Shown piece by piece: positions 43,480 to 55,720 of a stretch of 64,000 nt of DNA (its first letter is position 1; every line of letters starts with the position of its first letter). The position numbers and the translations under genes were made by a program. Source of the stretch: Cucumis sativus (Eukaryota; Streptophyta; Magnoliopsida; Cucurbitales; Cucurbitaceae). The stretch spans positions 11,601,473 to 11,665,472 of the forward strand of contig NC_026659.2 in NCBI RefSeq assembly GCF_000004075.3, in the 5' to 3' direction. The notes under the pieces are model-generated. The model saw only the letters and a program-made list of their open reading frames with translations. It was not told where the DNA came from and ran no database searches.

Positions 43480-45460
43480 AAAATAAATCAAAATATTTAT
43501 AATTTTTTTAAAAAAATATTCATTTAAAATTAAGTTACTTTTTATAAATATAATAAATCGGTAAAATATTTATGACCTGTGTCACAAAATGAAAATCTAT
43601 TAAGTTTACTATTTTTTAAAATATTTCAGGTTTGCTCTTCATTTTCATCGTCTTTTTTCTCCTCTTCCTTTCTGCGATTTTTTTTCTTCTTTCCATCATC
43701 TTTTTCTCTTATTCTTTTGCAATTTTTTTTTTAAAAAAATTGGACTGTTATTTAGTTCAAGATCATGTACCAAATATAAAAGATCTTTTTAAAAAAAAAA
43801 TTCAAACTGTTATTTTGTTGTTTAGATCGTGTGACAAATATAAAATATCGTGAAAAAAGATAATTAGAAATATTGAATAGTCAAATCTAAACGATAATAA
43901 TGTACAAAAAAAAAATAGGCAAATATAAACGATCGCGTACCAAATAATCTTAAAAAATCGTTTAGATTTGGCTACCCAAATTTAAACGATCAAATCTAAA
44001 TGATTATGTACAAAATCTAAACTATCATGTATAAAAACTAACCAAATTTAAATGATAATGTACCAAATAATGTTTAAAAAAATCGTTTAGATTTGGCTAT
44101 CCAAATTTAAAGATTTGATTGTACTGTATCAAATATAAATTATCGTTTTTAAATTCAAACAATCAAATCTAAACATTGTGTGTACCAAATATAAACGATC
44201 ATTTTTCAAAAAATCGTTGAGATTTGACAACTCAAATTTAACTATCAATGTAAATAATCGTGTACCAAAAAATTATTAAAAAATCATTTAGATTGGGGAA
44301 GCCAAATCTAAACGATCATTTTTCAAATACTAAAACGATCATTTCTCAAATACTAAACGATCGTTTTCCAAATATATTACGTGCATTGAATGCCAATGAG
44401 TTGGAATAGTTTTAGAATTTTTCGTTGTGGACCTGTGGTTGCTTTCCGTTTTCAAAATGGTTCTATATGGTGTAAATATTTTGTCGTTTCTTATATTTCT
44501 GAAAAGATCCCTTAAAATTATTTTCTTAATTCTATCATTAAAAAAAGACTAATTTTCATAAATATAACAAATAGTCAAAATATTTACGGCACGTATAACA
44601 AAATGAAGAAGCCCATTAAGCTAGCTATTTCTTTAAATATTTTAAATTTGTCATTCGTTTTCATTGTTTTTCTTCTCTTCCTTCTTCTTGGATTTTCTTT
44701 TCTCCATCGTCGTCTTTCTTCTCTGGCATTTTTTTTTTCTTCTAGCATTTTTCTTTTACTTTTTTTTCTAACTATTATTTGGTTGAAGATTATGTATCAA
44801 ATAAAAAGTCTATTTTTAAAATTTTTTTCAAACGGTTGTTTGTTCAAGATCGTCCACCAAAAATAAAGGATCTTGAAAAAAAAAACGTTTTTTAAATTTG
44901 GCTCTCCAAATCTAAACAATCGTGTACCAAATAATCTTTACAAAATCGTTTAGATTTGGGTAGCCAAATTTAAACGATTAAATCTAAATGATCGTGTACC
45001 AAATATAAACAATCATGTACCAAATCTAAACGATCATGTATAAAACATTCTTGAAAAAAAATAATTGAGATTTGACTGCCCAAATTTAAACGATCAAATT
45101 TAAACAATTGTGTTTTGATCATGTATCAAATATAAATGATCGTGTATCAAAAAATACGAAAAAAAAATCATTTAGATTTGGCTACCCAAATTTAAACGAT
45201 CCTGTATAAAAAATTACAAAATCTAAGTAATCATGTAGCAAAGAATCTTGAAAAAGAATCGTTTAGATTTGGGTAACGGTCAAATCTAAAAAATCAAATT
45301 TAAACAATCATGTAGAAAAAATATCTAAATTAAATGATCGTTTCTCAAATATATTAGGCTCTGGATGCCAATTTATCAGTGGACATTTTTTGTCTTTCCC
45401 CACCTATAAATTTTTTTCGTTTTTGAAATTGTTATATAGAGTATAAATATTTTAACACTT
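43480..45460. repeat. Tandemly duplicated palindromic AT-rich repeat
   Basis: Two units of about 960 bases (around 43490-44480 and 44500-45460) share order. Each starts with a taaaatatttat-like border, then a CTTCTC-rich stretch (43630-43720 and 44640-44760), then an array of short units, then a border gt(g)taaatatttt. The array consists of 30-40-base units built on aaacgatc and gatcgtttagatttgg, in both orientations, so many hairpins are possible. No gene: ORFs over the pyrimidine-rich parts are compositional. Confidence 0.7.
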
Positions 45461-45954
45461 TTTCTTCTTTACCATTTTTTTTATGTAAATAACATATCTA
45501 TAATATAACTAAAGTAGTAATTGAACTGAATTATCAACACTACATCTAAGATAGTGATTAATATATTGTGAGAATAGTATGAAAAAATGGAAGATAATTG
45601 ACTTGAGTGGAATCAAAATTATTTGTATATATACACATATGAACGTATATTTAATTAAGAATGTCCATTTTTTAAGAAATGTTATTGGTTATATTATGTA
45701 TATAGATAATTAAGGGACGTTATTAAATATAGTAAAATAGACTAGAATATTTACATGCTAACTATAAAATATTTACTATTCAGTGGCAAAGTTTTAGTAT
45801 TGCAAGTAATTTTTTACACTAAAATTTTCGATAGAAATTGATAATTTTTTATCAATGTTCATCATTGTTCATCATTGTTCCAAACATTCCAACAAATAAT
45901 CAACTTTTAGATCACTCAACCCAAATTTATTTATGTTTTCCTGAAGAACATATT
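45461..45954. other. AT-rich sequence, no feature seen
   Basis: No ORF or repeat is supported, apart from a short triplet duplication of catcattgtt near 45860. It borders the primer-site relic at 45955. Confidence 0.3.
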
Positions 45955-46224
45955 GCTCTGATACCAAATTGTCACAACCCAAACTGTACTGCAACGATAA
46001 CGTCGAAGTAATAGGAATAGGATGCGAGTTTGTTACAACCGTGAAATTTTCTTATCGCAAAATCTTATTCTCAACTCCTTTTAAACTATTAACACTCAAA
46101 ACGTAATGGTAGTCAATGTAAAGCCAAGCAAAATAAATACAAACCAAAACGTAAGCTTTATTAATAACAAACGTTTCATACATTATTACAATACCTTGAC
46201 CCACTAGTACAAAAGTGGGCTACG

Positions 46225-46810
46225 ACGACAGTTATTTACTGTCGCGAACAGATTTCGCGACAGTTATTTTCAGTCATAGAAGCGGGAGTCATGGAAAGGC
46301 CTTCGACGACAGTTTTTGAAAACTGTCGCAATAGGTTGTTTTATGACATGAAATAAATGTCGTTAATCAACATTCAACGACATTCAATAACTGTCATAAT
46401 TTATTTTATGACATTCAATAACTATCATCATTTCTTTATTAACGACAGTTAAATAATTGTCACGAATTCTATTATCGTGACATGTATTAATTGTCATGAA
46501 TATGTTTTTCGCGACAGTTTTTTTTTGTAAAAATGTCATTGTTTAGTTATTGACGACATTTTTTTCCAGTCAACGATTGTGCAATCGTGACAGTTTTTCG
46601 ATAACATTAAATGTCATTGTTTTGCCATTGACGACATTTTTTTCCAGTCAAATATAATGCAATCGTGACAGTTTTTTTTAAAAAAAAATTGTCATTGTTT
46701 ATCTTATGACGACATGTTATTCCTGTCACATATAGAGCAATCGTGACAATTTATTTTGTTAAATAACTGTCATCGTTCTCCAATTTACAACAACTATTAA
46801 TTATCACATT
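46225..46810. repeat. CACTA left subterminal repeats
   Basis: Short gacagtt / aactgtc motifs occur in both orientations. From about 46530 to 46790 there are three tandem units of roughly 80-90 bases (gtcattgttt...gacgacatttttttccagtca...gcaatcgtgacagtt). These are the expected binding sites of a TNPA-like protein. Confidence 0.85.
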
Positions 46811-47997
46811 TCTCAATTTCCTATAGTTTTATTCTGTTCTACATGCAGCTCCACCATTACACGAACCATTAGAATGACAATAATATAGCTGAGAATGACA
46901 AATTTGAAATTATACAAGTTTCACACCAATGTACAAGAAAATAGCCAACACTTTAATATATATACACTATAATACGATTTATAATATTTGTACATCTTAA
47001 TACAAGTTTCAGTAATCCACATGTACGAAATACTAGCCCTTAATCAAAAAATATCTTAAATAGCATTCGAATATATTTGACTGGACCAACCGAGAATGTT
47101 CGTTTCTGGAAATGATATTTGAAACAAAACTCATGAACTTGTCGACTCCAGTTGAACCTACAAAGAATCCATAACACATACGTACAGTCAATGAATAACT
47201 AAATCAACGTCTCAACAAAATATAGAACACAAACAAGAACTTCAACACTTGATTCCATGAAATGAAAAGAGAAGACCATGAGGACTATATTAGGCAAACA
47301 CAGCAAACAAAAACATACTGCTACTCTTTCTCTGTAGAATACACATACCAAAAACATACCCAGCTCACTCTCCAATTCTCTATTCATTTTACTACCCCAC
47401 TCATGGTGGTCCCTCTTCAAATCTGATAATGAAAATGAAGTTCCTAAGAAGAGGAGAAAGAGATCAAGGAGAAGAAGAACGTCCAACCAAATGGCCACTG
47501 CAAATTGAACAACTTCTTGGGTTGTTCCTAGTCCTTAGAACAAAACAGCCTACGACAATACATGTACGACAATTTGTAATCCTTAGAGTTAAACAGATTA
47601 TTAAAATGGTGGGAATGGAGAAACTAAGGTGAGTGAGAACTACAATGGGGAAGTCCAAAAAATGAAAGGGTACTCAGAATCTTTCATTCACAAAATCTCA
47701 TTAAAAACTAGATTATTATACCCAAACATTGACAAAATCTCATATGCTACTTAAAACTAGAAAAAACAAGAAGCATGTAATAATATTGAATTCAAACATG
47801 TACTAGTTTTAAAATAATTAACTCTATTGACTTTAATAAACTACATTTGTCTCTCTAGATCTTTTTTTTATTTCCAAACAGAATAAACAACTTGAAACTT
47901 CAACCGATACACATCATAAAAACTAGCAGCCTGAGTTCAAATTTGCTAAAACCAGAAAGAAAAGAGGGGAAGGAGAAAACAACAGAAAACAGTAGGA

Positions 47998-48426
47998 TCA
48001 ACCAACAATTCCAAATAACCAAACCAAGCAGAAGATCAAAGCAATGAAAAATCCAAGGAAAACCCAGAAACCATAAGGCCAAAAGAGAGGAAAAACATAA
48101 ATGATAAGAGAAGAAAAGAAAAGGGTCAAAGATTCATATATAGAAATGGAGATAAGAGTGTTACCGTGAGTTATTCCTTGGGAGGTGTGGACATTTTGAA
48201 CTTTAGCAGAAGAATCTAAGCAGTTACCTATTAAACTTCCAATAAACTCACATTCCAATAGTATTTCACAATGGCAAGATGGCCTAGGAGGCAATTTGGA
48301 AAGCAAAGGAAGAGAATTAAGAAACAAGGGAGAGAGAGTTACCTCAGTTAAAAAAGAACTCTCACATAACTCAAAGCTCAATGTCTCATCGATTGTTATC
48401 TTCAACTCTTTAAAATCTACAAACAA
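47998..48426 (-). CDS. Hypothetical ORF inside the CACTA element
   Basis: An open frame of 142 codons. The first 85 or so residues are of ordinary composition (ELKITIDETLSFELCESSFL...). The last 55 are hydrophobic and look intron-like: a donor-like GGTAAC falls near 48160. I do not recognise it. It may be an exon of a captured host gene or of the element's own lost gene. Weak support. Confidence 0.2.
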   Translation of the reverse strand: MFVDFKELKITIDETLSFELCESSFLTEVTLSPLFLNSLPLLSKLPPRPSCHCEILLECEFIGSLIGNCLDSSAKVQNVHTSQGITHGNTLISISIYESLTLFFSSLIIYVFPLFWPYGFWVFLGFFIALIFCLVWLFGIVG

Positions 48427-50191
48427 AATGAGAATAACATTAAAACTTAGAACTTTAACTTTTAAGTCTAGGAATCATATCCTTGAAATAGAAACAAAAT
48501 AGAAACTTGAAGTCTCTTTTTCTTCTTCCATTCCTAGGCTCCATCGTAATGAAAGCATGAAATGTGTTAAAAATGAAGGAAATTCAAGCATTGCATAAAA
48601 CTATTTCACACATTTACCAATGTTAATTTACCTTTTTTATTTCAACCAACCATGTGGTGAACTCTGATCGTTTGTTCTTAAAAAAATAAAGTTACTCAGA
48701 TCAAATTGAAGAAATCAACAAGCATTATAGAAACTTTTTCACAGTATAACAGAAATCAAGATCAAAATATGTATTCTCAACTTGCCTAGAATTAATATTG
48801 CTAAGCAAAAAAGAAAACATATTTCGCTTTAGACCGAAAACAAAATTGCTTTTAGTGATAGAGAAGAAAACAAATTTTGGGTTTGAGCAGTGAAGAATGT
48901 CTTAATCATAAAAAAAAACATACAAGTACGGAACAAGCCTTTCTACCTGCTGCTGGTAGTACTCTGCTACATAATCTTCAAGACTTGAATACATTCACCA
49001 AGAAAAGAGTGAGAGAAAAAGATGCATGAAGTTCCAAGCTTTTAATTCTTTATTTTCTTCCTCCCTTAACAAACCAAAATCTAACTATACTCTATATCAA
49101 TCCCAAATTACAAAATAAAGTAGTATCTATACAAATATAAACATGTTTTTATAAAGGCAAAAGAAAGATAAAATTTTTACTAGGATCTAGGACCATAAAC
49201 TAGCCAACTCAAAGTAGAAACCCAAAATATTGGGGAACTACTACTTAACTCTCTATACCACAACCAATAAATTTCATAACATAAATATGGAGAAAAAAAA
49301 ATACTAAACTGTAAGAATCAATCCGTTCTAAGTATGAAGTTACATCCAGAAATTACATTCCTACAAAATCAAACAACTATAACTGTGCAACCCTTGGTTG
49401 GATCATATTTGTCTCCCAACCTAATTAGGCAAAAGAGATTGAATTAGGGGGAATAACAAAAGGAAAGAAAATCTGGAAGTAAAAAGACAAGAAGTACCAT
49501 TCTTCATCCTTGTGAGAAAAAGGCTTGTTTATGTGTTGTAATATACTTTGACTTGTATTCTTGATATCTAAAATAAAAAAATGAAGTTCCACATAACTAA
49601 AAAGATCAACATACATGCTCTCAACTTCAACAACCAATATCTCATCTTCTTCAAGTTCTTGCAATAAATGGTGTGTATGTCATCAAGCCTTCTCTGAAAT
49701 CACAAATTATCAACATTGCATTGAAAATTATAAAGTTAAAAGAACGAAGTTAGAAAACACAATTCAATAAAATTATGAGACAAAGCAATGCCATACTCTC
49801 TATTTACCATAAGACAAAGCAATGGCCAATTATCTTAAAATTTACAAATCACTCTCACAGGCGATCCAAAATAATATTCACCATTAGTTCAACAAAGGGC
49901 TTGGTCCAGAAAAAAGCTTCCACTGCTATATCTTCAAAGTTTCTTGGCCATTTTCTTCTTCGTTCTAGGACTCTTACCAGTTAGTTTATAAGGTCCCTTT
50001 AATGCACAAACTATGATACAGACAAGTGGATGATGTCTGTCCATCATCAGTCATCACCATCTTCTCACCAACGATGTCAACAACTGCACCAGAGACAATT
50101 TCTCTGTTAGGATTAAGTAAATCAAAAGCAACCACAAAGTACTAAAACTAAACAAGTCAAATTAGAATGCACACAGCAGAAGATAATAAAA

Positions 50192-50710
50192 ATGAAGAAC
50201 CCGTGCAGCCATGTTCTTGTCAAGATGCAGAGAATTTTTGGAAATTCAACTTACCCCCAAAAGAAGAGAAAAGAGTGTGGGTCGGTCAGCGGTCGGCTAA
50301 AGAAGACGTGGCCGGAGAATCGCGCGGCAGTGCAGCGGTTGGAACGAAGGTTGCGCGGCTGGCTTCACGAACCGGCCGACGGTTATAAGCGGCGGATCTG
50401 GGTTACTGCGAACTACCAGGGTGAAGCACGAGCGGCGGCGGTTGTGATGCAGATCTGGACGACGGTGGATGGGCGCGGCGGTTTTCGATCCGAAGGAGAA
50501 AAGAGAGGGTGGCGGTTGGGCTGCGGCTGGGCACGAATGAAAGGAGAAGAGGAATGGAGACGGCCGGTGGTTGCTGCGATCAGAAAGAGAAGAGGAGAAG
50601 ATCTGGGTTGCGCGGCGCACGGGAGGAGAAGAGAAATAGGAAGAAGAAAAGAAAAGGAAAAAAGAAAAACAAAATATAAAATAATAAAATTTTTAAATAT
50701 AAAAAAATAA
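50192..50710 (+). other. GC-rich ORF-bearing block inside the CACTA element
   Basis: Frames of 172 codons (+) and 107 codons (-, 50620-50297) overlap in a block rich in CGGCGG and GCGCGGC, unlike its AT-rich surroundings. This is typical of the first exon or leader near one end of plant CACTA elements. Neither frame shows a domain, so no protein is claimed. Confidence 0.35.
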
Positions 50711-50729
50711 AATTTTTAATCCTAACATT

Positions 50730-50885
50730 CTATGACAGTTAATAACTGTCACGAAAAGTATTTTCCGAAAATTTCCGTCTCTTCCCGCCAAAAACGCGAA
50801 ATTTTATATTTCGTGACAGTTTTTTTTCCTTCCATTCATTTTTTGAGATATATAACTGTCATTGTAGGGTAGTTTTCTTCTAGTG
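50730..50885. repeat. CACTA right subterminal repeats and terminus
   Basis: tgacagtt-aataactgtcacga and cgtgacagtttttt units occur here, ending in ...tcttctagtg at 50885. Confidence 0.88.
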
Positions 50886-51393
50886 ACCAAATAACCAAGG
50901 CTTAAACATTTCCAAAATGCCTTGAATCACCTCGTCGCAAATCCTTCAACATTTTTCTCTACTTGGCCTAAACGCTCGATCATGTAAAATATATTTTTAA
51001 AATGTAAGTCTAAAAGACTTAGTAAGGTTTTATGAAAACCTTTCGCAATACCTTTTCATAATCATTTCGTAAAAATAATATCAAATTATTTAAACATCAC
51101 AAACCATTTCATTTTGCATAAACCTTTCTTTATGTTTAACAAATTGTAGATACCGTATTTTGTCCTGCCTTTTTATTTTTTTCATTAATTAATTTATTAT
51201 TTTTTTTAAAGAATTTAAATTTGAATTTAAATTTAAATTCTAAAATTTAAATCTTAATTTTTAAATTTATGTTTTAAAACAAAAACAAAAATAAAAACAT
51301 ATTTAAAATTAAATTTAAAAGTAAAGATTTTTTTTTCTTCTCCCTATTTTTCTCAACCATCCCCTGTTTTCCTGAGTCACAACCCTCCCACTT

Positions 51394-51505
51394 TCTCCTA
51401 ATCTCTCACGTTCTCCCACTCTTCCACCTTCTTCCCCAATCTCTCACGTTCTCCCACTCTTCCACCTTCTTCCCCAATCTCTCACGACGTTCTCCCACTC
51501 TTCCA
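51394..51505 (+). repeat. 39-bp tandem repeat, about 2.8 copies
   Basis: Unit ctctcacgttctcccactc followed by ttccaccttcttccccaat, with a three-base insertion (acg) in the third copy. Confidence 0.93.
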
Positions 51506-51749
51506 CATTTCTCTGTACTCCATTTCACTATCTAAACCTACTTCACTTCTATCTAAAAAAAGGAAACATTTCCCTATAAAAAGAGAATGAGAAGATTCAA
51601 TTGGGAGGATTTTTTTTGCAGGAGAATTATTTGGTAGAGAAGAGGGACACGTAAAAGATTTTTTTTTTTTTTTTTGAAGAGGTGAGGAGGATCAACCCAG
51701 AACATTTTGCATTTAAGGCAGATCTTGTAAGTTCTTTTTTTTTTTATTC

Positions 51750-53180
51750 ATGTTTGATGATACTGGCTTAATTATTTGGCACCCAGTAATTATTTGGCAC
51801 CCATCTGGGTGCTGTCTTAATTATTCATTTAAATCACTCATTAATTAGCTGGTGTGTTAATCATTTGGCACTCATTAATTAGCTGATGTGTTAATCATTG
51901 GACACTCATTTCACATCTTTTAATTATTTGCATCATTTGAATTATTTGGCACCTATTTGACTCTTTGATTGCTGCCCTAATTAATTAGTGTTTTGCATCT
52001 GATAACACTTATTTCTGCACATCTTTTTGGCCATTTGACTATTTTGATGAATGAGTTCTGCATCCGTTTAATTATTTGGCACCCATTTGAATGTTGTGAG
52101 TTAATTATCTGATTTGGCATTAATTATTTGGTTAATTAATTAGCATACTGTCAATGCTATGTTAATTATTTGGTCTGTGTTAATTTTCTGCATTCTCGTT
52201 AATTATTTGACATCCATTTGGCCATTGGAGTATTTTGATTGCTGAGTTCTGCATGCTAATTAATTTGACACTCATTTTGACTATTTGATTGCTGAGCTGA
52301 TTAATTAGTTGTTTTGCATCTATTTGGCTACTGCCTTAATTAATAAGTGTGTTCTTGATTAATTATTTGGCATCCATTTGGGTGCTATGTTAATTATTTC
52401 ATTTGGTTAATTAATTAAATGATGTGTTAATTATTTGATTGATGTCTTAATTATTTAACACTTATTTGACACTCATTTGGCATACTGATTTAATTATTTG
52501 GTATCTTTTTAATTATCTAAGCACCCATTTTACATTCTGTGTTAATTGTGTGTATCTATTTGGTATCTTGCTTTAATAATTATCCATTTGGCATATATGT
52601 TAATTATGTATTTGAAAATAACTATTCATTTGACATACTCTTTTAATTATGCATGGTTAATTAATTAGCACAATGTATTTGACAGTTTTAATTTTTGACA
52701 TCCTCCATTGTGAGCTAATTATTTGCATATCGTTAATTATTTTGGCACTCATTTGGTCTCTTATGTCAATTACTCATTCAAATTATTTGTATTTTGTATT
52801 TAATCATTAAAATTAGTTGACATCCATTGGCTACTGTGATTATTTATTGGCATCTTGCATTAAACCTACTTTGACACTCTGCAGTTAACTATTATTTCAC
52901 CCATTTGACATCCTCGAGTAATTATTTATTACTCTGGTCTGGCATAGTTAATTATTTTGCATATTTTAGAATTAATTAATTATTTTGCATATTTCTGAAT
53001 TAATTAATTAATTTGTCTATTTCTGCATTAATTAATTATTTTGCATCCTTTTGAATTAATTAATTATTTTGCATCCTTTTGAATTAATTAATTATTTTAC
53101 ATGTTTTGAATTAATTAATTATTTTGCATCATTCTGCATTAATTAATTATCTTGCTTGTATTAATTAATCATTTTGTACA
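51750..53180 (+). repeat. Degenerate TTAATTATTTGGCA-type repeats
   Basis: Dozens of loosely spaced ttaattattt-ggcatccattt variants fill the middle of the solo LTR. At 52960-53130 they tighten to a 25-30-base unit (gaattaattaattattttgcat). No coding potential. Confidence 0.85.
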
Positions 53181-55094
53181 TTCTGCATATTGCTTACATT
53201 ATCCTGTATTTGTTTTATGCATTTATTTTATCTCAACATATTACCCTTTAAGTATTTTTCAAATTTCATAATGTTTTGCTTATTGTTATTATTCATTTTC
53301 CAATTGAAATATAAAAATGTAAATTGGAGATAAGTATTGTTTTTTATGGATTTTATAATTTAAATTCCATGAATACATGAAATTTTTTTTTTTTGAAATT
53401 TAATTAATAGATTGTTTTTAAATAAACACATTTCATATTTTAAATGAGACTGAGTAGTGTTTTCATTCTAGATACATGAAATTTCTCATTAAACACCTAT
53501 GATAGAGATTAAAATATCAAGTTTTGGTATCTTAATATTCTTAAGGTGAATAAAAATCTTTTAAAACAAAAATAAACTTAATTTTTCTAATGGCTCCTAT
53601 GCCACCCATAATCATCAATTCATGCTTAGGTTTTACTTTCTTCGATATGAATTGATAAACATGGGGCATTTAAACAAAACCTAAATAAAAACTTTGTTTT
53701 GTGAACCCCTATAATTTAATTTAAAACATAAAATTGGGTAACCATTTTTTGGGTGTTGTAGGGTGCTAACACCTTCCCTACACGCAACTGACTCCCGAAC
53801 TTAAATCTCTTAATGTACGCATACCATTTTTTTTCTTTTTTTTTTTGGTGACCAATCACACCTTAATATGATTGGTGGCGACTCCAAAATTATTTATTAA
53901 AATTAAATAAACGGGGAGGTCGGCCGCTCCGCGTAGCGATCACGTCGCAACACAAATCATTTCATGTTTCCAAGGATCCCGAATCGTTCTCTATGCTTGG
54001 TCTCATTACCTCATGTTTGACTAATGTATCAACAGCATCCAAGAACATACAGATTCGTCCTTATTACTCAGGCCGCTAAGCTTTATATGCTACTTTCAAT
54101 GTATAAGTCAAGTTCTTATCAACATGCAGTCCGTACATCCCATGGTGGCCTTTGACTCTTTATGTGTACATAAAATTAATGTTAGTATCATCTCAAAGAA
54201 ATATAGTATTTAAATCATAATCATCAAATCAAGCTTTAACATTATACATCATACTTGAAAACATAACTTTTCATAGAAATCTCTTTAAAACATTCTCATT
54301 TGAATTCTTCTTTCAAATTAGTAAAGAAAAATCATATTAAATTTTTTTAAACATAAATTCATTTGAGAGAAAAACGCTCCCAAACTTTACTAAAGAAGTC
54401 GTTTGTCTTCTTCTCGGAAGCATCATCTTGCGTGGCTAAACTGACAACACTTTAACATTTCAACAAAACTCTCATCATCCCCTCCTTAGTTACCCAAATC
54501 TTCTTATTTATGGAGTCCTTAAACTAACTTAGTAATGCGAAAACTATTCTCAGTTGGCCAACTTCTACTTAAAACTACACACGTGTAAATTTAATATTCA
54601 ACCTAGTCATTCTTAAATCCTTAATCTTACACGTTAGCCCCTGTCAAATCAGATTTGACACTGTCATCGCCAAACCTTACTTCCCGCCTAACCCAAATTG
54701 TGAATAACTTCGACCATATAACATTCCTAGCAAATAATCTTATCGCATGGTTATATTTTTACTATAAGAAACCTTCCACGTGACTAACCAACTTTTACTT
54801 GCATAGAACTCTTATCGCGAATTTAAAGTCTAAGGCTTCCTCGTAGACTTCTTCTCCGCGAAACACTTGGTTCTTCTCGCGAAGACCACCCAAAACTCCT
54901 ATTCTAACACTCAAAACTTTCACTTATTAACTTACGCGAAGACTTTTTCTTTTCTTATCGCACTTTTTTCACGAACTACCCACTTAATCGCAAAAACGTA
55001 TACTTTAACCATAAAAGATTTTATCGCTTAATCTTTTCCATGAATTTATTCAAATGTCAACTTCTTAATACTTAGCCGAATTATACTTCCTTAC

Positions 55095-55720
55095 CCAAAT
55101 TAGAAATGGGTCTCACATTAAGTTGCTTGAAATTGTTTCTACCAATGGGTAAAGGGAGTGTTCCACACAGGGTTGTGACAATTTTTGTTTATGCTCAACA
55201 TTCCCATATGTCAGACCAAATGTCAATGAGTAAAGAGCCAATATCTTATCGTGTGATCAGAAATCAAAGAAAGAAGTGGGTGTGTCATTTTTGTCGAAAG
55301 GAAGGCCATATCTGTCCATATTTTTTTTCGCTCTATGGCAGACCTATGAACAAAACTAAAATATGTATTATGGTTTAGGAAGGAGATCTATACATACATC
55401 ATTTACTTATACACCTAAGAAAATATTTGAATGGAAGATAAAAGAAAATGCTTTTTGTGGAGCTGTTAAGTGTAAAGTAACCTTTACATCTTTTCATACT
55501 TCAATTAGGGAGGACTGGTACTTTAACAGTGGTTGCTCCATGCTTATAACATGAGAGAATAACTTTTTAACGATTTAAATCCATGTTCTTATAAACATGT
55601 TATTTATGGTGATGGTGGTAAAGGAAGAATTACTAACAAAAAGAAAAGTTCAAAGTCTTGAACTTCCTTCTATTAGTGATGATGTTATTCTTGTTATTCT
55701 ACGTTTGAGCCTAGGGTTTG
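55095..55720 (+). mobile_element. Fossil Copia gag-pol fragment
   Basis: It has a CHFCRKEGHICP zinc-knuckle motif (about 55287-55322) and a DWYFNSGCS protease-entry motif (about 55510-55540) in Copia order. Broken, with several interruptions; integrase and reverse transcriptase are absent. It lies at the right edge of the old LTR block. Confidence 0.65.

Larger units (their letters stand above)
46202..50885. mobile_element. CACTA transposon, probably non-autonomous
   Basis: It is 4684 bp. The left end is CACTAGTACAAAAGTGGGC, and the right end read inward is CACTAGAAGAAAACTACCC. A 3-bp duplication acc flanks it at 46199-46201 and 50886-50888. Both ends hold dense subterminal repeats of a CGACAGTT/AACTGTCG motif. 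No TNP2/DUF4218-type transposase is recognised inside. The right inner part (50200-50640) is strikingly GC-rich, and the middle holds short ORFs of unknown origin. It sits in the old LTR at 45955-55090. Confidence 0.9.
51145..53952 (+). mobile_element. Solo LTR, Ty3/gypsy type
   Basis: It is 2808 bp and starts TGTAGATACCGTATTTTGTCC. Near its end are ggtgctaacaccttccc and ggtggcgactcc motifs typical of one long-LTR plant gypsy group, and it finishes ...GTCGCAACA. A 5-bp duplication caaat flanks it at 51140-51144 and 53953-53957. No internal region or second LTR, so it is a solo LTR. Inside are a 39-base tandem repeat (51394-51500) and a 1.3-kb stretch of degenerate ttaattatttggcatcc units. It is younger than the LTR it sits in. 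Confidence 0.85.
45955..55090 (-). mobile_element. Old minus-strand LTR retroelement end, split by two insertions
   Basis: Bases 45955-45967 are the complement of TTGGTATCAGAGC, the plant primer-binding site for initiator methionine tRNA. They abut an LTR edge TGTCACAACCC at 45970. The LTR therefore extends rightward and the internal region to the left is lost. The LTR sequence runs 45970-46201, 50886-51144 and 53953 to about 55090. It is interrupted by a CACTA element and by a solo LTR. The outer right end is not defined. It is non-coding and older than both insertions. Confidence 0.6.

Noticed and set aside
43632-44866. Two hydrophobic ORFs (73 and 87 codons) resembling membrane peptides
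   Set aside because: Both come from the T-rich starts of the duplicated palindromic repeat and have no start context or conservation evidence.
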